Origin: Pseudoneurospora amorphoporcata
Lineage: Eukaryota; Ascomycota; Sordariomycetes; Sordariales; Sordariaceae
Assembly (NCBI GenBank): GCA_033297205.1
Contig: MU859083.1
Location: forward strand, 1-64,000
Reading direction: 5' to 3'
Length of the DNA stretch: 64,000 nt
How positions within the stretch are numbered: the stretch's first letter is position 1; the number at the start of each line of letters is the position of its first letter. A program made the position numbers and the translations under genes. Shown one piece after another: positions 32,636-44,314 of this stretch. The notes beneath the pieces are model-generated. The model saw only the letters and a list, made by a program, of their open reading frames with translations. It searched no databases and was not told the origin of the DNA.

Positions 32636-34172
32636 TTCGGCAGTATCGAACTGCTAGTGGTCGCTGCTGCAAGTTCGGTGATGGATGGCTGAGATGAGGT
32701 CGCGCGAAGACGATGGGTAACATCGGAATAGAGTTGTCGGGGGACGTTCTTTTTAGAAGGAAGGAAATGGTCCCGGTCAGTTGTTGCCTTTCGCCTCCGC
32801 CCCCGCCTCACTTGATCGATGAATGAGTTCTTGCTGGTGTTGGTTTTGGCAAGTTCGAACAAAGAGACGGCATCGAAGCTTGCCTTGAGGGGAGTGCAGA
32901 GTGCAGACGGGACCGAGACTACCCTCCACCAGTTTGCGGCAGCTGTTGTTAAGGTACCTCAGGAATGACCAGCTGGCTGGCATATGTGTGCGGGGAAATG
33001 GTTGTTGGCTGGTAGTTGCGCAAGTACCGAATTAACTCTCGTGGCAGAGGCAGTTTGCCCTACTGCCGTGTGCTTCTGGAAGGAGCGGGAGAAGCCGAGC
33101 ATTACAGCAATGGTTGTTTTTTTGGGGGGGGGGGAAGGCCCGGAAATGGAAAGTTTAGACCACGTCCCGCTCCAAATCATGGAATGTCCGTTAGCACGCA
33201 GGATACTCCATTGCGCACTCTGCTCGACCCGGTTACCATCTCTAAAACTCGGGTATAAAAATTGTTTTGATCCAACTTCGATGCTGCAGCTTATGGACGC
33301 TCTCCAAATTTCCATGCTTTGAGTGCGGTTGCCCCGTATGTTCCTGTGTTGCTTGCAGACCTACGCTACAAAGACCGTGCTAACAGGCAGTCCAGTACTG
33401 AAATGTACGGGCAATGGCAGCACTGGCTAACAAAAAACCACAGCAACTGCTTGCATCTTTCTGGAGGCAAGTACTCGCAAGGAGGAAAGGCCATGAAATG
33501 ACGTTATTTTCATCCCTTTACATCGAGACAAACTTGTTCAAATCGGACGGTAGACATTCAGCGTATCTGATACTTGCCATTATTTCGGCCATGCACGGCT
33601 GCCATAAGTGTTTAGGAATGGTGTCAGTTGGCCCGTGAGGAGTCAGACCTCTGGACGAAAAAAGAATGGAAGGCATTGATGCGTCACTCACCGACCAAAC
33701 ACCTTCCATCTTTTATCTCTCTCCTTGACCTCCAAGAAGAGGGCAAACTCCTCTTGCGTCGCCCCTATTGTATCCCAAACACAAGTAAACAACAGAAACC
33801 GTCACCACAATGTTCTCCAGCCTCCATTAAGAGACCAGTGGTCTTGCCACAAGCACCCAGTCGGGACCCTTTCCACGGACCACTACCACAAACATCACCA
33901 GACACCGGGCAACTTGCTCCATAGCATCCAAAATGATCACCCGAATACATACACTATTATCCTATAACACATCCCTTCGTCGTGCAATACTATTACTCAA
34001 TCATCTCCGATATCACCACCACGGGACTTGCTGATTCTTTGTTTATTGCTTTATCCGATATCACATAGCGACTAGCTTGTGATCCGAACTCACAAGTGAC
34101 ACTGCCACCCCCTATCGACCTCACCACCAGCCAGCGAAGCACCCAAGCGAGCCCAGACACAAACACACAACC
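32636..34172. other. intergenic, divergent 5' flanks
   Basis: No gene recognised. It contains a T7-G10 homopolymer junction near 33118-33134 and, from about 33780, an A/C-rich plus strand typical of a fungal 5' leader running into the GTPase gene at 34173. Confidence 0.45.
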
Positions 34173-36989
34173 ATGTCCGTCTTCACATTCGATCCCAACC
34201 CCCCGCGAGTCTCTTCTCCGTGGCTCAAACCCTCTGAAGGGCCCAGCCGGCGGTCCACCCCGGAGGCCCGCTCATCAACCCCCACCGCCACCGGCGTCAT
34301 CCAAACCGGTCTCCTCTCCGACTACAACGGCATCACCCGTCTGGAAGCCGAGCCCCAAGAAGGTCCAACCGAATACAAGCTGCACCTCCTCCTCCGGCCC
34401 CGGCGCAAGTACGAGCACAGCAGTACTTCGACAGCCAAGATCTGCGGCTCTACCCAGAGCAGACCACTGCCTTACGATCCCACTTCCAATTCGCTAAGGG
34501 GAACTCCAGTGTCCGTTGGAGGTTCTTCCGGCGCCACGACAACAAGACAGGACCGCTTTGAGCATCTGACTACCCAGTTGCTATGGAGGCTGCAGCAGTC
34601 GTGTCCTTACCATGCTAATTCTGCGGCGGTAGATCTGATGATTCCGAAACTGCCGGACCCGGATGAGCTGGCGCGGAATGGGCAGGTTAAGCTGGGAAAG
34701 CTGCTCCCTGGTTTGGAGGCGTCAAGAGGTGCACTGTATGAGATTGGTGTGGCAGATGATGGCACGCTAGTGGGGCTAACGAGAGATGAGTTGGACGAAA
34801 GTTTGGCAAACCTCAGAGTCATGGCAGCAAGCTTGGGGTGCAACATGAATGTGTTGAGGATGGTGATAGTGGGCGAGTGCGAGTGGATTGAGTCATCAGA
34901 CGACCCTGGGGATTCATTATTCGGAGAACCCCAGGACAATCGACGCAAGGACAAGTTATGGGTGGCCGAAGCTCTCATTATCCCGGACTTGACTGCTCAA
35001 GCCAGCGGTAGCGGTGGTGCTCTGTCTTCGGCTTTGTCGTCGACCATGAAACAGGGCCCGTTGACTGCGAACCAGTTGCGCGTTACGCTTACGGGGCCGA
35101 CTACGTCTGGGAAATCTACGCTTTTGGGTATTTTGTCTCAGGGAACTCTGGATAACGGCCGTGGCAGGAGCCGGCTCAATTTGCTCAAGCACCCCCACGA
35201 AGTAGCTTCGGGCGTCACTTCCTCGGTGGCTCAAGCACTCGTCGGCTACAACAAAGGCGAAATCATCAACGATGCTCACAGCGGGGTTGAATCTTGGATC
35301 GATGTCCATGACTTTACCAAAGACGGCCGGTTAGTCTACCTGGTGGACTCGGCCGGCGCTCCAAGATATCGTAGGACTATCCTCCGCGGTATTGTTGGTT
35401 GGGCGCCGCATTGGACATTACTCTGCATAGCAGCCGACGGCAGCGATGCTTCCCCTTCTGTTGATGCTTCGGCCCTGGGAACCACACCAACCGGCAGCAA
35501 CAGTGGCATTGATCTGGCCTCCGCCCACCTCGAGCTGTGCTTGAGGCTCAAGTTGCCATTAGCAATCATCATCACCAAACTCGATCTCGCATCCAAACCA
35601 TCAATTCTCTCAACTCTCAACAAAGTCCTAACAGGAATCAAGCGAGCTGGCAGAGCTCCCGCCATCCTCAAAGCAGACGCCACCACTCCTCGTGAGCTCA
35701 CCCACGTCTCACCAACCGAGGAGGCAGCCGTCGCTAAAATTGCCGACCAACTCGCTTCCAACGATGGTGGTGACCTCCTATCAATCGTCCCGATAGTCCT
35801 CACCTCCGCCGTCGACGGTCGCGGTCTGGGTATGTTACACGCCTTACTCCAAGGCTTACCTTTACCGCCAACTCCTACAGCGCATGACTTCACCGGCCCG
35901 GCTCTAAACCCCGAGCAACCTGCCTCTCTCTTCCACATCGAAGACCAATACAACCTCGCTGCCTCGTCATCGTTAGCAACAGACGACTCAGACGAAGAAA
36001 CGGACCTCGGCACCGTGGTAGCTGGCTACCTACGCTTCGGAAGTTTGTTGATTGGGGATACGGTAGTCGTTGGTCCTTTTCCTGCGACCTCGACTGCAGA
36101 GGAGAGCAGCGACACCCCCAGTCCAGCCACGGGCAGTGACAGCCACCTCCGCCCTGCCCTTTCCGATTTGGAAGCGAACCCCTCTGCCACCGAGCTGAAC
36201 CGGTTGTCGTCGGCCAAGTCCAACCCGTCTGCTTCCTCAGCAAAAGGCGAGTGGCACACCGCCAAGGTTGTTTCTATCAGAAACTTGCAGTTGCCGGTGC
36301 AAACGCTGGCTGCGGGACAGGTGGGAAGTATAGGCATGGTTTTTGATCATGCAGCAAGTGCAGAGATGGGTAATGTGAATGGCACAGCGGGAAGCAAAAG
36401 GGCAGCGAGGATAAGAAAGGGGATGGTTCTCGCTGTTCCTGGGAAACACATGTCGTCTACTACGTTACAGGCTGCCAGTGGGCTTACGGCGGTTTTTGAG
36501 GATGACGACGGCGGTTCCAATGGCTCCAGCAGTAGTAATGGCACCGCAGAGAAAGAGGAAGAGGAAGAGGAAGTGGGAGGGGTAGCAGCTGCCTTGACGG
36601 TGGGAAGTCTAGTCAACGTGTACGTGGCCAGCGTTAGGGCGTCGGCGAGGGTGCTAAGGGTTACTCGTCTACGTGCTGCTACTCGCGGTCACGGTCCCTC
36701 TCTGCATACCGAGTCTACGGTTACGGCCCAGGATGATGAGGGGGGTGATGGCGATGTGTTTACCTTTGGGGAGGGTCATGATGATGACGATGCCCGTGCC
36801 GCAACTGGTAACGGCCAGGGTGATGAGGAAGGGAGAAAGAGAGGATGTGAAGTCCAACTTGAGCTGCTCTCCAACCGCGAGTGGATCGAGCTAGGTTCGA
36901 GGATCTTGATATTGGGTGATAACGGGAGTCGGGATCGGTCGTCGCGGTTGGAGGGGTTTGTGGGGAGGGTTGTGGAGATTGTTGAGTGA
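34173..36989 (+). CDS. GTPBP1/GTPBP2-like translational-type GTPase
   Basis: Single exon of 938 residues, start in good context (ACAACCATGTCC). Residues about 183-215 (YEIGVADDGTLVGLTRDELD) are the family's N-terminal signature. The GTPase domain follows: G1 GPTTSGKST at 308-316, G3 DSAG at 392-395, G4 TKLD at 468-471. Beta-barrel domains with Ser-rich and Glu-rich insertions come after, ending in EGFVGRVVEIVE. GTPBP1-type proteins are EF1A-like GTPases linked to ribosome rescue and mRNA turnover in animals; the fungal role is less clear. In EF-Tu-like GTPases the residue after DxxG is a catalytic His. Here it is Ala (DSAGAPRY). The large acidic insertions near the C-terminus are fungal-type. 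Cytosolic by appearance. Cut-offs between the barrels cannot be placed by eye. Confidence 0.85.
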   Translation: MSVFTFDPNPPRVSSPWLKPSEGPSRRSTPEARSSTPTATGVIQTGLLSDYNGITRLEAEPQEGPTEYKLHLLLRPRRKYEHSSTSTAKICGSTQSRPLPYDPTSNSLRGTPVSVGGSSGATTTRQDRFEHLTTQLLWRLQQSCPYHANSAAVDLMIPKLPDPDELARNGQVKLGKLLPGLEASRGALYEIGVADDGTLVGLTRDELDESLANLRVMAASLGCNMNVLRMVIVGECEWIESSDDPGDSLFGEPQDNRRKDKLWVAEALIIPDLTAQASGSGGALSSALSSTMKQGPLTANQLRVTLTGPTTSGKSTLLGILSQGTLDNGRGRSRLNLLKHPHEVASGVTSSVAQALVGYNKGEIINDAHSGVESWIDVHDFTKDGRLVYLVDSAGAPRYRRTILRGIVGWAPHWTLLCIAADGSDASPSVDASALGTTPTGSNSGIDLASAHLELCLRLKLPLAIIITKLDLASKPSILSTLNKVLTGIKRAGRAPAILKADATTPRELTHVSPTEEAAVAKIADQLASNDGGDLLSIVPIVLTSAVDGRGLGMLHALLQGLPLPPTPTAHDFTGPALNPEQPASLFHIEDQYNLAASSSLATDDSDEETDLGTVVAGYLRFGSLLIGDTVVVGPFPATSTAEESSDTPSPATGSDSHLRPALSDLEANPSATELNRLSSAKSNPSASSAKGEWHTAKVVSIRNLQLPVQTLAAGQVGSIGMVFDHAASAEMGNVNGTAGSKRAARIRKGMVLAVPGKHMSSTTLQAASGLTAVFEDDDGGSNGSSSSNGTAEKEEEEEEVGGVAAALTVGSLVNVYVASVRASARVLRVTRLRAATRGHGPSLHTESTVTAQDDEGGDGDVFTFGEGHDDDDARAATGNGQGDEEGRKRGCEVQLELLSNREWIELGSRILILGDNGSRDRSSRLEGFVGRVVEIVE

Positions 36990-37595
36990 TGGAACATGTG
37001 TCTTTTCTTGCTGTCGTTTCGTTTGAGTGTTGAGTACATGAGCGAGTGCATTTTTGGCTTTCTTTCGTTTTGGAATCAGGGAACTTTTTCTTTGGCTTTT
37101 GTTGTTCTGTCACAGCGTTGTTGGATTTCGTCATGATGTTGGAGGCTGAATTGACAGCATAGCTACTATAAATCCAGGGAGATTTTGCTGGTATGTACGA
37201 GTAGTCTTTTTGATAGCATGAATGAATACATTGCATTTCAAATGGACACATGATCTTGTCGTTGTAGCCCAGAGATTCTGTTCGTGTACCTAACCAAACG
37301 TGACACAGCACCCATTATGTCTGCCCTGTCCAATTCTCTCGGAGCTTCCCTTGTGCCCTCAGTCATAGAGAAGAGGCGCATAACTTTTCGCCCGATCTTC
37401 TTCGAGATCAGATCTCCCGTTTGTCCTCTCGCTGCTTTCCCTTTGACCTCAGTTCCTAAAGTCCACGTCCCGTCAACCCATCCATCCATCCCACTTCACC
37501 ACACACACCCTTTCCCAGACTCCAGTCGATCCCGTTATTCGTCCCCTCCCCTCCCCTCTCCTCATCTCTCCTCTCCTCTACCCAAAACCATGCAC

Positions 37596-38128
37596 CTACG
37601 CCCTAACCAGCCCATAAAACAAGGTCCAAGTCAACACAAACCCCGCAAACCCATTCATGATGCCGCCCGCCCAAAACTCGAATCCGCCCCGAAAGTACTT
37701 GTTGACTCCTCCCACGCCGCTGCCCAGTCCGTTTCCGGTTCCCTTGTTCTCCTTGTACTCCTTGGGTGCCGCCGAGGAAAAGGGCGCGACGACGCGGATC
37801 ATGTACATGAGCAGGGAGGTCAGGAGGGAAAAGAAGATGTAGAAGAGGAAGCCGGAGTAGGATTCGAGACCGAGAATACCGGCGGAAATGCCGAAGAGGG
37901 AGGCGGAGAGGGATTGCAGGTTTTGGAGGGACTAAAAAAAAAAAAAATATGGGTGTTAGTTTTAAGGTAGAACTAGGTGTGGGATGGGTTGAGAGGGGAT
38001 GGGAGGGGAGCTTGATGTAAAAAAGGAAAAAAAAAGACGGAGGGGTAGGTAGGTAAACGAACCTTGGTGTTGTGCATCACGCTTTCTTGCACAATCGGCG
38101 ATATCTGGTAGTCTTTTTCGGATAACAT
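37596..38128 (-). CDS. emc6: ER membrane protein complex subunit 6
   Basis: Exons 38128-38063 and 37931-37596; intron 37932-38062 (GTTCGT, ACTAAC, TTTTAG) keeps a 133-residue frame. The start gives MLSEKDYQISPIVQESVMHN. The body matches the EMC6/Rab5-interacting family: FGISAGILGLESYSGFLFYI, a second hydrophobic segment LLTSLLMYMIRVVAPF, and the C-terminal span GGIMNGFAGFVLTWTLFYGL. Three membrane segments and the length are normal for the family. EMC6 is a core subunit of the EMC insertase, which places tail-anchored and multispanning proteins in the ER membrane. The intron ends in a T-run next to the acceptor. Confidence 0.92.
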
Positions 38129-39940
38129 CTTGGCTGGTGTATATCGGGTAGGAGCTATGTTATCGTTTGTTGGTTGTTTGGGTGTTTGGGTGTTCGCGTA
38201 TCTGGAGCCAGGCCTGGGTGTGTGTGTATGCGACTCGCGACCTCTGTTGCTGGTTGCTGATGACCTGGGTGTGGCAATTGTAGATGTTGCGATGCGAAGT
38301 CGGATTGACAATAGCGGATTAACACACAATTTACCCCGGATCGTCAACGGTCTTCGTTCCTTTTCGTTCTCGGTTCGTTTTAGTCAGGTTTCGTCCAAGA
38401 TGCCTGGATTCGTTTCGTCGTTCGTGTCGTCGTGGGTCGTTGTGAGATGGTGATGCGCTTCGTGATCGGGCTAGGTGGTGTCGTTGATCGCTTGGAGCCG
38501 CAACTGTCAATTGGCCAACGTCAGGGAAACGGAGAGGGAGCTCAACTCAACGATGCCTGCCCCGGAGCCACGGCGTCAATGGAATGCAGTGAGCTGCAGT
38601 TCCCGGGGCAGGCATGGAACAGGGCACGTTGCAGGGGTCCACCTGGCTGCTACGGTGCTACCCAAGAACCTCTACGGCTCCCTTGCCGGGTCCCGCCCGT
38701 CGATCCGTTGTAATCTTATCGTATCTTACCGTTTTATGACCGTGGTGACTTGGCGACGGTTGACCACGGCGACTGGGATGAATTGGGCCAAGTAATTTCC
38801 AGAGTCACAGCAGGGTTCAAGGTGCAGTAGCGTAACGGTCCAACCTCCTGAAGAGTGTGAATGATTTGATCGTTGTCGCATCCGGGCTGCATCTCTCCCA
38901 GCCTGTCTCTTTTTCTCTCCTGGCTCACCGATATAATGGATTACCTCTATGGATCACTCCTGGGAGTGACATATTCGTGCGACGTTGGGCCTCTTTTTCT
39001 TCTTCAACTTTCACTTTGCTGGCACTTGGTTACTGGAGACAGCAGATACCTACAAGATACGGTAAGATACAAAACAGAAACCCACCCCCCTTGTTCGCCG
39101 AGTTGCAGACGAGTGGCGCCAAATTTAACGTCACCTGCCAGGGTTCCATGACCTTTAATGAGCATCACAAGGACCTAGAAAGCTGTTATTTTCGGATTCA
39201 ACGCTGTGGAGAGATTCACCTGTTGAGAGAAAAAGAAGGCTTCCATAATCATTCCACTCATCACAATCCACAATTTCCCTTCTTAGAGAACGTCAGTCGC
39301 TCGTTCATTCAGTTATCTCGGAGGCCGCCAGTTGCCCGTTTCGCGCTTCTATAGTACCTACTCCGTTTCGTCAACGTCCGCTCGGTCGTCATTCTCCATC
39401 CGTCATCATTAGTTCACTTGCACCAATTTCCAACCTCGAGGGCACTCCTTTTTCAACATCGACAAATTACAACGACGAAACCACGATCGATCGAATCTCG
39501 ACAGCGTTTTACGGAACAAACAAAGACGAAAGGGCATATGCACCGATAACCGACATTACCAAGACGCACTCGAACACATCGCCTTGCGCTGGACTGTCTC
39601 CATACGCACGTCTCGACCACTGCACCTCGCATAGCATAAGCGACAAAGGAAAACCCACCGATTCTCAGCTCACAGCCTCATCGCACCGGACATTTGAGAG
39701 GGAAAACCGGGACTTGAAACAAGGAAACACTGCGTGGTGCCGCCGGCCTTGTATCTGTACTAGACAAGGGACAAACACCCCTCTTTCTTGATTAGAGTTG
39801 CCGCCTGGCGCCAGATGGAGAGCTAGCACCATATACATCGACCGCCCGTGTTCTTTGTTGCATGTTCCTTCTCCGTCCTCTTGTTGTCCGAGTTCCGTCG
39901 TCCCTGTCCGAGTCGTCCGGTTGTGCTGGTGGCTGCATCC
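38129..39940. other. intergenic, divergent 5' flanks
   Basis: No gene recognised. The right part (39360-39940) is rich in CGA/ACA-type sequence usual for leaders of fungal genes and probably holds the promoter and leader of the vezatin-like gene. Confidence 0.45.
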
Positions 39941-42167
39941 ATGGAGACTGTAATTCAGGATTGCGAGCCTCTTGCCAATTATCTCAAGGGTTCGTTTCGC
40001 TTACCTTCCTTTTACTGATTATCAAACATCCTCTTATTGATTACATTGCCATGACAGATCAAGGCGAAGAAACAAGCAATAGCAATAGCAATAACTGGCC
40101 AACACCGCCAGCCTCCGACTCCTCCGATCACAATGGCAGCCCCCAATTCCACGATGCCCACGATGACAATGACCGCATCTCTGACCACAGCATCTCACCC
40201 CCCTCCTCTCCCAACTTCGCGCCCGTAGGCCGCCCCATGGTCCGCAAGCGGTTTCGAAAGAACACCCCTGAGCCAATACACCTCGACATCCCACACCGCA
40301 TGAAGCGCTACAGCTCGCTCGGCTCGCTACATGACTCCTACTCTGTAAGGTTCTATGCTCAAATAATAGAGGCCATAGGGGTCGAACTAATGAAGCTCCT
40401 TGGGATCAAGAAAGCCGTGACAGCGAGGATAGACCGCGCCGACAACCAGAAGTTCATTGAGCAGTTCCGCTACACGATCGTCGCTTCGCAGTTGTTGAGC
40501 GGACATTCGGTTGCGGGGCTGAATCACTTTTACCGAAACCAGGATGCCGATACCCCTTCCAAAGGGCAGGAGGGTAACGATGTGGTATTACCGAACTCGA
40601 CGGGGTTGATTGCGACGGCTACGGGAGCGTTGGTGGTGGCGTTGGGGATAAGGTGGCTGTGCTTGGGAGGATATACCCGGTTGACGAAGAGGGGGGTTTT
40701 GATTACCGTGCTGGTCGCGGTTGCGGTGGGATTGGTGGCGCACCTTTATATCCGGAAACAGTGGTTGAGATATGTGCGGAATAAGGCGCTGGCAGAGGTA
40801 GCGACTTTCGTGGCCAAGAGTCAGGATTGGGATAGCGCTACTAGTGCGGCGCTGTCGTTGATTCAGGAGGTTGAGCTTGTGTCGAGGGGTTATAGGCTGT
40901 GAGTAGTAATTATCCGGAGGAATTTGTGAATATTGGCGGCTAACAGACATTTAGGAGCGCACCACTACCGCCGATCAGCCGAATCGAAGACCGAAGCCAA
41001 ACGAGACGATGCGGACGCCTGCGCAAGGCCCTCAAGCAGCGCTTTGCGGACATGATCAAGAGTTACATCCAGGTGACGACAGCGGTGAAGGGGCTTTCGG
41101 AACAGTTGGATCTCGAAAAGTACTACGACATTTACGACATTACCGACTTTGACATCTCCGATGCGATGCAAGGGTTTCCGGAGGATGCGACAGAGGAGGC
41201 GGAGTCGCTACGGGTGCTCAAGATTGCCGCTGCTCGGTTTCACACCATCCGCAAGCTGCTTCTCTGCGCTTTGCTTGCGTTCGAGGCTACGGGAGATAAC
41301 AGCGACTTTGTGCGGTGGTCGACGGCGGCGCAGTGTCTCAATCAGCTGAGCACTTTGACGGGTGATTGCTACGAGAGGCTTCGTCTCATCTTGAGTGACG
41401 AAGAGAGTGAGTTTACTTCTTCCCTTGTCGTACTTTGAACACAGCTAACAAAGATAGGCTTCCCCGCTATCCCCGAAGCCAAGTTCCCTCTTTCCCCCAA
41501 CCGGGAGAAACGCCGAACACAATTCCGCAAGCTAAACTCTTTATCGACGGGCATTCGCGGTCTCCAAGCCAAGCTGATTATGTTGCGTGAAGAGTCCGAG
41601 AAAGCACTCGACAAGGCCGACGATGTCTCCGAAGTTGGGTTCGACCTCATGTCGCAATACGAGTCCATCGGGCAAGACCTCAAGATGCTCCAACAAGCAT
41701 GGGAAGACGGCAAGGCTGCCTTGGCATCTGGTATCGACCGCAACGAGAAACGTGTTTCGTCTATGAGCATGCTTTACTCTCCCGTTACTTCGCTAAGCGG
41801 TTTGACTACCGTCGGCGAAGAGGACGAAACCGGTGGTGGAGCGGAGGATGCGCTGAAAGCGCTAAACGGGGAGACTTCTCCTACACAAAACTCTCCGCCC
41901 AGTTCCAACGAGCCGGATGTGTTCGAGGCGGTTGCGCTACCAGCTCGGCCGAGGAGTACGTTGACGAGAGAAGAGAGGTTGGTGAAAATGAAGGAGGAGA
42001 GGGAGATAAGAGCGATGCAGAGGGAAAAGTCAGAGGCAAGCAGGGGCATGCTGAAGGAATTGGAGATGGTGATCAATTTGCGACCGAAGAGGCATACAAC
42101 CGCGGGCCCGGCAGGAGGAGGAGGAAACGGGGGAAGTTTGGCGACGCCGACGAGGCTTTCTTTATGA
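39941..42167 (+). CDS. vezatin / Inp2-like peroxisomal myosin-receptor-type protein
   Basis: Exons 39941-39989, 40058-40898, 40955-41406 and 41458-42167; introns 39990-40057, 40899-40954 and 41407-41457. The joined frame is 683 residues. The start METVIQDCEPLANYLK was preferred because it splices in frame to DQGEETSNSN; the longer open frame from 39862 reads through the intron in another phase. Two close hydrophobic segments, STGLIATATGALVVALGIRW and GVLITVLVAVAVGLVAHLYI, form a membrane hairpin, followed by long helical segments and a charged C-terminus (ERLVKMKEEREIRAMQREKS). This arrangement fits the fungal vezatin family that includes Inp2, the peroxisomal receptor for myosin V during organelle inheritance. 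Sequence similarity to yeast Inp2 is weak in general, so the family call is firmer than the exact role. Confidence 0.75.
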
Positions 42168-43343
42168 CGACGTACAACATACAGTTTTGCGGCATTTTCT
42201 TTTCCTTTTACCCCGGGGTTTCGTTTCTTTCGAAAGAACATTCATAATCTTGCATGGCATTGCGATTGCGCGCAGACAAAAGAGAGAGAGGGAGGAGAGG
42301 GCGAACAACAAAAAGGCCAGCTTGCCAGTTTTTTTTTTCTTTTTTACAACAACACAACAACTTTGGGTAGAATGGCGTTTTGACGGGATACAGACACACA
42401 CCATGGAAATGGAATCATTTGAGGGGCGCAAGCGAGCGAGCGGATATGGGATACAGAATTTAACGGCGTTTATTATACACTATACAGACAGACGATTTGG
42501 GGCTGGCATTCTGTGATAAATTGTTTCAAGTTGTGTTGAGAGAGGGTCTGAGGGTTGTGTAAGATAGGATAGGTGGATAATGTAATAAGCAAAATATTGA
42601 AAAATGGATTGAAGTTGAACAGAAAGCGAAAAATGAGAGAGTCAAATAGTTGAAACCGTATATCGAAAGTGAGCATGCCTTCAACATCCCATCGCCGCCA
42701 GCGAGAGACACGATGATCCAAACAGAACCTCAAGATTCCCTTCAAGGGTTGTTCATCAGGCTTCAGAAGGCAGCAACCCACTGAAAACGCGAAGATTGCA
42801 CCTGAAAGGGACGGGAGACTAAAAGCGCTGGACCGTGCACCGGGAGCTAGCCCGAAAGCGGTAAATCAATTAAGCCTAACCCCGGCTCAGCGCGTTTAGC
42901 AGGCGCGTCAAGTCGCGAAATGGGTGTTCCACCAGCTGTATGGTTCTTTGTTCTTTTTATGACCATCCATTGCCTGCCTGTTGCAGCTTTTTGAACAAAA
43001 CCACCAAATCCCCGTTCACGCCAACGAACTCTCTTTCTCTCCCGTCCTCTTTTCTTCGTCAACACCCACGAGCGCCTCCCTCTCCCGCCGAAGTGATACC
43101 CAGCGCGCGCATTCGCCTGTTATACCCTCAAGCTCTTTTTTTTTTCTTCCATCTTTTTTCTCAAGTTCAGTTAATTCACATCCATCAGTATGTCGTCTCC
43201 GTCTGAGCGTGAAGCTGCCTGCTTCCTGCTGCCTGCCTGCCTGCCTGTCTGCCTGCCTGCCTGTCTGTCTGGTACTAGGAAGGAAGAAGGCTGAGTCAAA
43301 AGTGATGGGTTGCTGACTGGAGGACTTTGCAACAACTACAGAA
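42168..43343. other. intergenic region with probable PCNA leader and 5' UTR intron
   Basis: No separate gene recognised. A possible 5' UTR intron of the PCNA gene runs from a GTATGT donor at 43188 to a CTACAG acceptor ending at 43341, two bases before the ATG; it contains a CTGC/CTGT repeat (about 43220-43271). This intron is inferred from signals only. Confidence 0.35.
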
Positions 43344-44314
43344 ATGCTTGAAGCACGGTTGGAGCAGGCGTCGATCCTGAAGAAGGTATGTCCATATCCA
43401 TGTCCCTCTTCCTGTCCTCCTCAAGAGCCATTATTATTTCCTTTCCCCAGCTAGAAGAAAACGTCGCCGAACTAACTTTGCAATGATGCGATAACCAGGT
43501 CGTCGACGCCATCAAGGACCTCGTGCAGGACTGCAACTTCGACTGCAACGACTCGGGCATCGCCCTGCAAGCCATGGACAACTCGCACGTCGCGCTGGTA
43601 TCCATGATGCTCAAGACGGAGACCTTCTCACCCTTCCGGTGCGACCGCAACATTGCGCTGGGTGTGAACCTGACGTCCTTGACCAAGGTTTTGCGCGCCG
43701 CGCAGAACGAGGACATTTTGACGCTCAAGGCCGAGGACGCGCCCGACGTGCTCAACCTCGTGTTCGAGAGCTCCGAAAACGACCGCATCTCCGAGTACGA
43801 CCTCAAGCTCATGGACATTGACCAGGAGCACCTGGGCATCCCCGACACCGAGTACGCGGCCACCATTTCCATGCCCAGCGTCGAGTTCAAGCGCATTACT
43901 ACGGATCTGATGGCCATGAGCGAGAGCGTCAACATCGAGGCCAGCAAGGACGGCGTCAAGTTCAGCTGCCAGGGCGATATCGGTAATGGCAGCATTACTC
44001 TTCGTCAGCACAACAATGTCGAGAAACCCGCCGAGAATATCGAGATTGAGCTGTCGGAGCCCGTCAGCTTGACGTTCTCGCTCAAGTACCTGGTCAACTT
44101 TTGCAAGGCGAGCGCGCTGTCGAGCACGGTCAAGATCTGCCTCTCGAACGAGGTGCCGCTTTTGGTCGAGTACAACATTTCGGCCAGCTCGTATTTGAGG
44201 TTCTATCTTGCGCCCAAGGTATGTTCTGTTGTTGTCGCTGCCCGTGGATTATGATGATGATAAGAGAGAAAGTTGCTAACTATTGTGCTTCAACAGATTG
44301 GCGACGAGGAGTAA
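43344..44314 (+). CDS. PCNA: proliferating cell nuclear antigen (DNA sliding clamp)
   Basis: Exons 43344-43385, 43499-44218 and 44297-44314; introns 43386-43498 and 44219-44296 give 259 residues, the usual PCNA length. It starts MLEARLEQASILKKVVDAIK and carries SGIALQAMDNSHVALV, the interdomain region ending near IDQEHLGIPD, SVNIEASKDGVKFSCQGDIG with the conserved Lys164 region before it, and the C-terminal LRFYLAPKIGDEE. The homotrimer encircles DNA in the nucleus and tethers replicative polymerases and repair factors. The first and last exons are very short (14 and 5 codons plus stop), which is why open-frame searches miss both ends. Confidence 0.97.

Noticed and set aside
39862..40057. Start of the vezatin-like gene at 39862 in an unspliced frame
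   Set aside because: That frame reads through a good intron (39990-40057). The spliced start at 39941 gives an acidic N-terminus typical of the family.
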